Below, one piece after another: positions 56,396 to 64,000 of a stretch of DNA of 64,000 nt. The DNA lies in assembly GCA_018136815.1 (NCBI GenBank), contig CM030940.1:3784833-3848832 (forward strand). Reading direction: 5' to 3'. Position numbers and translations under genes: made by a program. The stretch's first letter is position 1; every line of letters begins with the position of its first letter. The notes under the pieces were generated by a model. The model made no database searches, had not been told where the DNA came from, and saw nothing but the letters and a program-made list of their open reading frames with translations. Source of the DNA: Isochrysis galbana (taxonomy: Eukaryota > Haptophyta > Isochrysidales > Isochrysidaceae).

Positions 56396-56924
56396 TGTGG
56401 TGAATCTTGTGGAGCTGTGGCTGTGGTGCGGCTGGGTGTGAGAGGAGGCTGAACTGTAACATGAGAAGTATGGCCCAACTGGAGCATGGAGGGTGAACAA
56501 TCGGGAGCCGAGGAAGCGTGCGGGGACGGGGCCGAAGACATGGGCGCACTCTCAGCCATCACGGGGCACAGCGACACGAGAACGGGAACGAGGGACGGAC
56601 AAGGGGGCACGGAAGGCGCTCGAGCGATGGCGCGGAGCGTAGTCAAGACACCGAGAGAAAACGTCACGCGCGGGGGGGGGAAGGGAATCGCGCGGGAAAG
56701 AGATAGACAAAAGGGGGTCGGGAACTCAAGGAAGCACTCGGGAGAGACGGGAGGGGAGAGGGGGAAGAGGGCTTCCGCGGGGAGGAGAGGGGGGGGCGGA
56801 CCGATACGGGACGATACGGGAAGAAGGGGACTGGGGCGCGGCGACGGAGAGGGAGTCGCGCGGGAAGACCTAAAAACGGAACGGACGGGGGGAAGTGTAC
56901 AAGGCCCCCCCTTTACCCGCAACA
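56396..56924 (-). repeat. 5' LTR
   Basis: 529 bp, paired with 52009-52537. Immediately followed on the minus strand by the primer-binding sequence TGGTAGCGGAGG. Confidence 0.92.
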
Positions 56925-56929
56925 GATTG

Positions 56930-57285
56930 TAAGAGATTGTTTGACCTACAAAGAACTCTTCCCTCAGGGAGGGAGCCTAGGCTGCTAGAGTGCAGCGACA
57001 CAGCGAACAACGACGGACAAAGAACCTGAGAACGACAGGATACACCGCCTCACGAACACACCAGAATCATTCACCCAAACCAAGCAAAACATCAAGCAAC
57101 CGAGACCCCAAATCACCGATAACGCAAACGCGTCGCGAGAAAGACGGAGAGAGAGAGAGCGAGAGAGAGAGAGAGACTCCGCAGCGCCTGCCGGAGCGTG
57201 TCTCCCTTGTAACTTCCCACGTGGCGGAGAGTCCGAAGGGGAGCGTCATGTCGCGCGACCACGGCGATCACTTCGGATATATAAT
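56930..57285 (+). repeat. Flank with a fold-back loop fragment
   Basis: 57192-57285 is a close copy of the fold-back loop at 28855-28945 (ggagcgtgtctcc, aacttcccacgt, ggagagtccgaaggggagcg). The sequence before it is unrecognised and contains a GA microsatellite near 57145-57175. Confidence 0.6.
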
Positions 57286-57500
57286 AATAAAACTTCTGAA
57301 GATTCGGGCTACTCACGCTAGCTATACAGTCCACGTACTCACGGTACTCACTCACGACATCGCCTATACCCCAGTTTACTCACTCCCTTACACCACCCCC
57401 TTCATTCCTTTGTCTTTGGTATCGGGGGGGGGGCCCGCGTGCACTACAACGGGCCAAGTGCAGGGGGTGGGCTGGGGCAGACCTGCTGGTGTGGTGTTCC
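57286..57500 (-). repeat. T-tailed short retroposon S2, minus orientation
   Basis: Begins aaaacttctgaagattcgggcta (mirrored tail) and contains ttcattcctttgtcttt and ggtgggctggggcagacctg, mirroring the S2 body. No coding potential. Confidence 0.55.
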
Positions 57501-57899
57501 TGTGGCAAAACAAACGTAAACGCCTGTTGCATGTGACACTTCGTGCCCCTGGGAGGTCTCGGCCCCCTCTTCTCGCGTCATTTTCAAGTATCTCCGCGTT
57601 TTCGCGGCATTCGTGTGTCTCTCGGGGTGTCGGCCCGTCCCTCTCTCTTTCCTCTTCTCCTCAGCTGACGGAAGGGATTTCGTCCAAAATATTCTCCGGT
57701 CCCAAGATATTCCGTGGGTGGTCTCTCCGTCTCTCCGTGCTCCCTCTCCGCGCTCGCTCTCGCTCGTTAGCGCGTGCGTCGCTTTCGAGGCCACCCGCCT
57801 GTGGGACGACGTCCACAGGCGTGAGAGAATGTACGTTGAATATGAACGTGTGGGAATTGTGAATCGGAATCGGGAGTAGTGAGCTCCATCCAATACTAC
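57501..57899. other. Intergenic, no recognised feature
   Basis: Nothing recognised. Confidence 0.35.
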
Positions 57900-57969
57900 T
57901 GCTATCTGCTGCTACTGCTGCTGCTCTGCTGCTACGCTTCTGCTACGACGCTACTGCTGCTGCTGCTGT

Positions 57970-58017
<48 letters not shown>

Positions 58018-58030
58018 TGCTGCTACTCAC
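57900..58030 (+). repeat. CTG/CTA trinucleotide microsatellite
   Basis: About 130 bp dominated by ctg with scattered cta and ttg units. A frame through it would give poly-Leu, which I do not regard as a gene. Confidence 0.9.
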
Positions 58031-59720
58031 TACCTATTTATTGCTATTTGTCCGATGGTGTGCGTGCGCAATAATAGCAATCCAGCTCCACACAACAACT
58101 AGTCAACAACCAATAACCTAACCCATAATCCGATGAAGAAACTCCGCAAAACTTTTGTGAAACTTGGCTAGCCGGTGAGCAACTTTTGCGAAACTTTCAC
58201 GCGAAACTTTGGGGGGTCCGGCGCGAAACTCTGACCTGGCCCTAGTCGCTTCCCTCCTCGAGAAGTACGTCGCCTCCAATCACCAATCATCCAGATGTAG
58301 GCTGCACGGACGCAGGCGTGTCGGGCAGCAGCGTCCCGGGAAGCAGGAGCGATCACGGTAACGGTGGTGACGCCAAGGACGATGACAGCTCCGATGGCAC
58401 TTCATGCATCGGACAGCGAGTCCGAGTCTGAGGTGGAAAGCAGCTTGGAGGATGGAGAGGAAGAGGAGCAAGACGAGGAAGAGGACGGAGGCTTCTTTTC
58501 GGACGGCGAAGCCTAGTCTTCTACACATTTGTCTTCTTCTCTGTGTGCACGTGTTGCGTGCATCGGGCTAGTATGAGCCATCATGTATCTCATGTACGTA
58601 CGTGGGGCTGCGTGAGAGGGGTGCTTGCCTCTTGCCTCTTGTCTCAACTGTGTTCACTTTAAGGGGGAGGGTCAGTAGTGGGTAGTTGTCTCTGTTCACT
58701 TTGGTGGCCTGAGGAGTAGTAGGTAGTTGACTATGTTCGTTTTTTGACCCTTTAAAGGTTTCAGTTAGTTGACTATGTTCAAACGGTCAAAAAGTTTGAG
58801 TTGAGTTCGCGTCCGACTATTTTTTATACCACCTACTTGTACTCGAATACTGTAGTGCGGTCAAACAGCAATTTGAACTTCTAAGGGCTGGCGGCGGAGC
58901 CACGAGGCGGGCGCGCACGAGCCGACAGCCTCTGGGATCCCCAATCCCCCCCCCCTTCCCCCCCCCCCCCCCCCAGAGAGGGCCTGGGGGTGGGTTTGGG
59001 GCCGGGCGGTTCCCATGCTCATCGACGTCGCAGAAGGCGAGGGGGGGGGTCTCCCGTTCACCCCCTTCGACGGAGTGTTGGCGATCCTTCTCAATCCTTC
59101 GGGTAAACCTATCTGCGGCGCAGCCGGCGCCGATTCGGTGCAGCTCGCCCTGTACCCGAAGATACTCCGAGGAGATCCAAGGGGAGGCTAGTTGTACCGG
59201 TCGCACAGTTAGAAAACATCGGCGAACCAGCCTGCCGCGTTCAAAAACAAAAGAACCGCCGGAATGGCTCGGAGGTGGATGAGATTGTCGTGCTCCCCCC
59301 GTAGTCGCCTCAACAATGTTCGGCATCCTTCCGAGATACATTCTCCCCGCGCGGGGTGGCGCGACCTGATATTGCATACCCGCCCCCCTCCCAGGCCCGC
59401 CGCGCCCCTCTTCCCCCACCTTCCACACCCCCCTCCCCCGGGAGGACACCTCCTCTTCTCCAATATCTCTCTCTCCTCTATCCCTTGCCCGTACGAGCGC
59501 GGAAACCAACACCTCCTCCCCCGCCCGTTTCTTTCTCTCACTCCTCGCCACAATCCCTTACCCGCCACCCGCGCGGGCCGCTCATTGCAATCCCGCCACC
59601 CCCCCCCCCCCACCCCCCCCACCTCCGCACTCCCCCCCCCCCCCCACCCTTCCCCCCCCCTCCCCCTTCTCCCTCCCCTCTTCCCCTCTCCCTGCCCCCC
59701 ACCCCCGCCCCCGCCCCGTG
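58031..59720. other. Upstream region of the BTB-Kelch gene
   Basis: 58140-58215 has repeated gcgaaact units. 58930-59060 and 59590-59715 hold C- and G-runs. 59380-59720 is CT-rich and runs into the BTB-Kelch ATG, so promoter and 5' UTR probably lie there. A short acidic frame at 58382-58516 is discussed among the rejected items. Confidence 0.45.
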
Positions 59721-61502
59721 ATGCATAAGCGAGCGCGGCTCGACGCGCCCGAGCGCTCGAGCGCCATCACGCTCGCCGCCTCCACCGAACGCAACCCCGC
59801 GCTCGCACAGCTCTGGAAGGAGGGAGCCTTTGCAGATGTGGAGGTGCAGATCGGCCGGCGCACCTTCGCCGCCCACAAGATCATCCTCGCCTCGGGTTCG
59901 GGGTGGGCGAGAGGCGCCATCGCGAACTCGGATAGGGGATCCAAGATTTCAATCTCTCACATCGACCCCGACATCTTCCGATGCGTCCTCGACTTCCTCT
60001 ACTCGGGCGAGTGCTCCGTCTCGGAGGACGACCTGATGGAGACGCTCAGCACCGCGCAGTTCTTACACGTGGATGACCTGCTTCAGGCAGCATGCGAGGT
60101 GGTGGAGGAGCGGCTAGACGGCTCAAACGCGGTCAGCGTTTGGGGCTTCGCCGAGACCCTCACGCTGCCAGACCTAGCCACTAAGGCCCGGCTCGCTGCG
60201 ATGCGCCATTTCACAGCTGTCGTGAAGCAGCCGTCATTCCTCACTTTGCCGTACCAGCATCTTCAGGGCCTCCTCATCGAGGACGAGCTCTGTTCACCGG
60301 AGGAGACTGTCTATCAAGCTGTTATCGACTGGATTAAGGCCCAGCAACAGCAGCCCCCGAGTAGTGTCGTTACCTCACTGCTTTCAGAGGTGCGGTTTCG
60401 GCTCCTCTCACGCGAAGTGATTGAGGGCGTAGTACTCAAGGAGCCGGTCATGCAGCCGTACACTTCCATCTTGACGCAACAAATGATTGAGGCGGCGTAC
60501 AATGCCTGCACACCGCGCCGGCGATACAGTCGGCCGAACCGCGCCTACTTCTTTGGGAAGATGACGGTCTCCGACGACGTGCGCGTCGAAGGTTTCCTCG
60601 ACTTCCAAAACAATGAGAAGGGCGAGTGGTGCCAGCTGCGGGTTCCCGTCAATCCGAACGACTGGCGAGCCGAGGCCGATTGGGTACGGAAGGCGACAGT
60701 TGCCCTCAACGACCAAATTTACCTGATTGGCGGGCTCCTCTGGCACGCCGGTATGGAAGACTTCGCAACCACACAGCGCATGTGGTGCTTCGATCCAGAG
60801 CGCGGCATTGGAGCGGACGCTGCTCCGCTGCCAACACCGAGAGACAGTCTGGCGGCCGTCGCGTACCAGGGCAAGATCTACGCATTCGGAGGGAACGATG
60901 AGGACGAGGTGGCGCAGTCGTCGATGCATGTATTCGACCTTTCCAAAAACATATGGTCTGCCGCACCTCCGATGCTCAATCCACGCTTTGAGCACAGTGG
61001 CGTTGTGCTCGATGGTGTCATCTATGCGGTTGGTGGGCGTGCGCGTGCGCGCGGTGGCCCTCTTGCCACGGTCGAGGCTTACGACCCGGCCACTGGCAAG
61101 TGGCGGCCGATGCCCTCGCTGCTCACGCCCCGCTCGAGCGCGGCCTGTCTTGTCCTCGACGGCAAGATCTACGTCGTCGGCGGCTATGGCCAAGGGCGCT
61201 CGAGTGCGTATGAGGCATTGACCACTGCAGAGGTCTTTGACCCCGCCACTGGCAAATGGTCCGAGGCGCCCGCGCTCACGCGCGTGAAGTGCCTCTACTG
61301 CGCCGCGGCCGTGGGCGGCAAGATCTACGCCTTCTGCGCTAGCACTGAGTATGATTCTCAGGGGCAGGAACTCTCCATTGAGGTGTTTGACCCAACACAA
61401 ATCTCCTGGCAACGCGGCCCCTTGGTGCCTGCAGACACTGGTCTGGAGATGGAAGAGTTCTCAACCGCCGTAGTGTCCGTGCGCGGCCCAGCCAGCGCTT
61501 GA
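59721..61502 (+). CDS. BTB-BACK-Kelch protein, probable Cullin-3 adaptor
   Basis: A single exon, 593 aa from the first ATG (the preceding GTG is not used). BTB domain at about residues 25-130: FADVEVQIGRRTFAAHKIILAS, then IFRCVLDFLYSGE. BACK domain at about 135-245, including WGFAETL and YQAVIDWIKAQ. Five Kelch blades follow from about 330: IYLIGGL, IYAFGGND, IYAVGGRARARGG, IYVVGGYG and IYAFCAST, with intervening YDPATGKWRPMPS and FDPATGKWSEAPA. KLHL-type proteins use BTB/BACK to bind Cullin-3 and the propeller to select substrates for ubiquitination. The last blade has Cys in place of the usual GG, a common degeneration. Substrate unknown; location cytosolic or nuclear. Confidence 0.93.
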   Translation: MHKRARLDAPERSSAITLAASTERNPALAQLWKEGAFADVEVQIGRRTFAAHKIILASGSGWARGAIANSDRGSKISISHIDPDIFRCVLDFLYSGECSVSEDDLMETLSTAQFLHVDDLLQAACEVVEERLDGSNAVSVWGFAETLTLPDLATKARLAAMRHFTAVVKQPSFLTLPYQHLQGLLIEDELCSPEETVYQAVIDWIKAQQQQPPSSVVTSLLSEVRFRLLSREVIEGVVLKEPVMQPYTSILTQQMIEAAYNACTPRRRYSRPNRAYFFGKMTVSDDVRVEGFLDFQNNEKGEWCQLRVPVNPNDWRAEADWVRKATVALNDQIYLIGGLLWHAGMEDFATTQRMWCFDPERGIGADAAPLPTPRDSLAAVAYQGKIYAFGGNDEDEVAQSSMHVFDLSKNIWSAAPPMLNPRFEHSGVVLDGVIYAVGGRARARGGPLATVEAYDPATGKWRPMPSLLTPRSSAACLVLDGKIYVVGGYGQGRSSAYEALTTAEVFDPATGKWSEAPALTRVKCLYCAAAVGGKIYAFCASTEYDSQGQELSIEVFDPTQISWQRGPLVPADTGLEMEEFSTAVVSVRGPASA

Positions 61503-62640
61503 ATTCAGTCTAGTGAGCTTCATGATGACGCCCAAATGACAGCTGACGGCCTCCCATGCGTATGTCCACCCTGGGGGCTCTTCGACGATGCTTCTGCGAT
61601 GACGCGCACCGAACACTCCGGTTGTGATTTGGATTGCTCCACGGACCACTACTCGCCTCTCTCTCATTTTGCTGCCATGAATCCGTTCGACCTGCGCGCG
61701 ACTTAGTGGTCGCCACGCAGGCCTATATAGGTCATCGGCCTCGCCTCCTACTTGTTTCTTGCCTCTCTATCTCCTTACCCGCCATGAAAACGCTAAAGGA
61801 CGATGTTACTGCTCGACTGCTAAAGCAGCCTCAGACGGTGCCTTTGCGGCACAATTCCGAGCCGAGCCATGTGGACGCGCGGCCTCGTAGACGAGGCGCT
61901 CGGCCATGGTCGTCTCACGTGTGGCATCCCGGCGGCAGTCGGCTATGCTACCGAAAGTCGCCGCTTTCTCGGATGAGGAGCGGTGCATCCCCAAAATGCT
62001 TTCGACTTGGTTCGAATGTGATTTCGACATTTGCCTGTCCCCATCTCCGTGTGCTTTTTGTGGTGAACTGCCCTCACATAAATATGCTAATCTGCATGTC
62101 CGAGCCGAGCCGACCTGGTTCATTAGCTTGCCAGAGCAGCCGTGATCTTGTCGACTCTACCTGCGTGAGCGCATCGTCAACAGCGCTATGCTTGAGTTCA
62201 CGTGCCTCTTCCGCGGGAGGGCTACAGCCTTGAACGCCAACATGGACATCCCCATTTTTGGCGGATTGCTGAGCCAGTTTGCAGCAATCGAAGCGGTTGA
62301 TCGATTCAATGCCGCTCGACGCTCACTGTAAAGAGCCCCACTTGATGCCGTCCTTCCCTATTATATCCTCCTTGTTTCCTTCTCTAGACGCTCGTCTCCA
62401 CTAGTGCTGCTAGTTATCGACGACACTTGGTGCATGCCGTTGGTCGAGCTCGGCATGTCACATAAGCATGCATCAAGTACTTCACCTCGCATGATTCGTG
62501 GTTGCTCCTTCTCTCCCACGCCGCTACCTGGCCACTCATACGCCTCTTTCGAGCGTGTGGCGTGTGTCAAGCCGTTGTGCCCCCGAATCGACAGTGTATT
62601 TCTTACTTATCTCATACTCATACCAAATTTCATAGTCGCG
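61503..62640. other. Intergenic, no recognised feature
   Basis: 3' of the BTB-Kelch gene, includes its 3' UTR. Open frames here match nothing I know. Confidence 0.4.
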
Positions 62641-62869
62641 GTTGAAAAAACATCTAAAGATTCAGGGCCACACACGTACCCCTCAGGCTCCAACTCCCCT
62701 CCGGGAGGCCTGTCGGTCACCCTCAGACCTTGCCTTCTGGCATGAGCGGAGCATTCACCATCCTGGCCCAGGCCCCCAATGGGCGCGGGCGCCAGGAGAC
62801 GCACTCCCAGGTCCACATGGGCAGAAATCGTACTCACCCCCCCCCCCCCCCCCTCTAGTCGGTAGGCAG
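62641..62869 (-). repeat. T-tail retroposon fragment, minus orientation
   Basis: Starts aaaaaacatctaaagattcaggg, the mirrored S2-like tail. The body does not resemble S2, so it may be a truncated LINE or another retroposon using the same tail. A C-run lies near 62837-62855. Confidence 0.4.
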
Positions 62870-63103
62870 GCACAAACACTCAAAAGGCCTGCCCCGAACC
62901 CGCACTCTGAACCAGGCCCAAGGTAGCGCACCCGTGGGCCGTACCCCGGAATACCGAAGACAAAGGAATGATGGAGGGAAAGTGAGGAAGGAAGCGGAGG
63001 GAAGGGAGGAAAGGGCGGTGTCAGCGGGTAGCGGTAGAGGTACCTAGTTCTAGTTCTAGTAGCCAGTAGGTGTTAGCCCCGAATCTTCAGGATTTTTTTT
63101 AGT
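62870..63103 (+). repeat. T-tailed short retroposon S2
   Basis: Shares caaaaggcctgcc, aaccaggcccaaggtag, gtaccccggaataccgaa and ggaatgatgg with the family, and ends gttagccccgaatcttcagga plus a T-run. It has a ctagtt tandem run near 63045. Confidence 0.7.
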
Positions 63104-63109
63104 CGGTAG

Positions 63110-63425
63110 GCAGATTGGGGACTCTAGGGGCCACCCAGGGCCAGCAAGGCGAGCAAGGGAGAGGAAGGAGGGGCCAAGGGCAAGCCCCAGCCTCCACTGC
63201 CCCCTAAGCTGCCCTGGTTGGCCCTCTGGGAGCCCCAAAGGACCTCTAAGAGCAGGCCGTGGCGCGCCGCATGGCGACGCGCCGCAAGGAGCCAAAGGTG
63301 GAAGAGAACGGAGAGAGGGAGAGGGGGGGTTTGCGCGTTTGCGTTTGCGCCCCCCCCCCCCCCATGGAGTGCGGTAAGTAAGAAATGGGCCCCGTTTGCG
63401 TAAGCAAACGGGCGGAGAGGCGGAG
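63110..63425 (-). repeat. GC-rich dispersed repeat, copy R1e
   Basis: Reverse complement of R1a 11928-12230, including the cgtttgc-taagcaaacg hairpin, the C-run, the catggagtgcgg block and the ccagggccagcaagg segment. No protein. Confidence 0.6.
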
Positions 63426-63870
63426 AGGGGCGGCTAGCGACAGGAGGGAGTCGGATTGTGGTTCGCCGGCGGCGACGTCCACCGCAGCGGCGAGAAAAGG
63501 CGCGGTGGGCCTGGGTCGAGTGGACACACGAGCATCGACGCGACTGCCCCCTACGATGAGGGAGAGGCGACTGTCGTCGCCGGCGTTGAGCGAGTAGTCG
63601 ATGCAGGCCCGATGAGCTTCCAGGAAGTCGTTCCCCAAGAGGAGCATCGGGGATCCTTCGACGACCAGGAAGCGATGGCGAAATTCCACGGCAGCTAGGG
63701 AGAAGACAAGGGTGGCATAGCCACGGACGCGGAGTGGGTTGCCGTCGGGTCCTACGACGGCCGGCCGCGTCGTCGCGCGTTCCCGTGCGACGCAGGCGTC
63801 GCGGGGTAACGTGGTGAGTAGAGCAGTCGTCACTACAGACGGGCCCGCTCCAGTGTCCGCCAAGCCGTCT
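63426..63870 (-). mobile_element. LTR-retroelement relic with aspartic protease
   Basis: A fossil. The minus-strand frame shows a retroviral-type protease: ADTGAGPSVVTTALL, then LLGNDFLEAHRACIDY. Closely related to the relic at 43411-44140. No other domain is visible before the window ends, so completeness is unknown. Confidence 0.65.
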
Positions 63871-64000
63871 TGTCGACGGTGAGTGAGGGCGGTGTCTACG
63901 ACGTACCGCGTAGGGCCGCTCCATTCACTCCCCTTGGCCTACTCACAACTCCGGCAATTCGTACGCGGCAGGCGGCTAACCTCCTTTGTTGACCATTATG

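Larger units (their letters stand above)
52009..56924 (-). mobile_element. Ty1/copia-like LTR element, recent insertion
   Basis: Bounded by 529-bp LTRs (TG...CA) and a 5-bp target duplication gattg (52004-52008 and 56925-56929). Directly inside the 5' LTR is a tRNA-type primer site TGGTAGCGGAGG (56384-56395); a G-rich polypurine tract precedes the 3' LTR. Parts, in order: a Pro/Ser-rich leader and gag-like region with a Cys-rich knuckle (near 54600-54700), a protease motif LDGGANANILCD (near 54185), and an integrase core (about 53630-53120) ending with a GRFLGI block. I recognise no reverse transcriptase or RNase H, so it is probably non-autonomous. The LTRs look nearly identical, so the insertion is young. 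Confidence 0.9.

Noticed and set aside
57879-58121. Poly-leucine ORF
   Set aside because: A product of the CTG microsatellite; no flanking coding signal.
58382-58516. Short acidic ORF (MTAPMALH...DGEA)
   Set aside because: It could be the last exon of an unseen gene, since an acceptor-like tag lies upstream. But it is only 44 codons, low complexity, and no companion exon was found.
58817-59551. 244-aa minus-strand frame upstream of the BTB-Kelch gene
   Set aside because: Composition follows G/C runs and there is no recognisable family; more likely the promoter/5' UTR region of the Kelch gene.
1-64000. CRISPR array, operon or prophage
   Set aside because: No regularly spaced repeats with unique spacers and no clustered co-oriented bacterial genes. 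Introns, LINEs and LTR elements show the DNA is eukaryotic.

Overview
The window is nuclear DNA of a GC-rich eukaryote, most likely a flagellated alga with a complex (secondary) plastid; a haptophyte fits best, but the taxon is an inference. The evidence is short GT-AG introns, an IFT52 gene (so a cilium or flagellum), a mitochondrial branched-chain dehydrogenase E1-beta, a DHX35-type spliceosomal helicase, and three proteins (TerC-type, CxxCxG zinc-finger, PDZ) whose N-termini look like secretory signal peptides, as expected for plastid import across extra membranes.

Layout. 1-2213: 3' part of a COG0523/CobW metallochaperone gene with a His-rich loop and an F-box-like extension. 3.3-9.7 kb: an intact 2004-aa LINE with a 17-bp target-site duplication. 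10.5-11.1 kb: PDZ protein (-). 13.9-16.0 kb: DHX35 (+, no introns). 16.2-18.4 kb: Ty1/copia-like remnant with a solo LTR nested in it. 19.3-20.8 kb: BCKDHB (+, 4 exons). 23.3-24.9 kb: three-domain ShKT membrane protein (-, 2 exons). 26.5-30.4 kb: a tandem array split by LINE pieces, a solo LTR and a large fold-back element. 30.6-32.9 kb: TerC-type membrane protein (+, 6 exons). 34.2-35.0 kb: tudor-knot/chromobarrel repeat gene, apparently frame-broken. 36.0-37.4 kb: polytopic membrane protein (-). 39.7-41.4 kb: cytochrome P450 (-, 2 exons). 42.3-44.9 kb: LINE and LTR-element relics. 45.4-47.9 kb: IFT52 (-, 6 exons). 49.2-50.5 kb: CxxCxG zinc-finger protein (-, 5 exons). 52.0-56.9 kb: a young LTR element with near-identical LTRs. 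59.7-61.5 kb: BTB-BACK-Kelch protein (+). 63.2-63.9 kb: LTR-element protease relic.

I rebuilt seven spliced genes (20 introns) by matching reading phase and family alignment. Nearly all donors are GTG/GTA and 19 of 20 acceptors are followed by G. The genes are ordinary single-copy cellular genes with no operon-like logic. The unusual biology is in the non-genic DNA. Several unrelated repeat families differ between copies by fresh 6-10-bp tandem duplications, and a host gene appears broken by the same kind of event. The LINEs end in T-runs rather than A-runs, and a dispersed short family carries the same tail. A fold-back element has ~540-bp arms that are ~97% identical.
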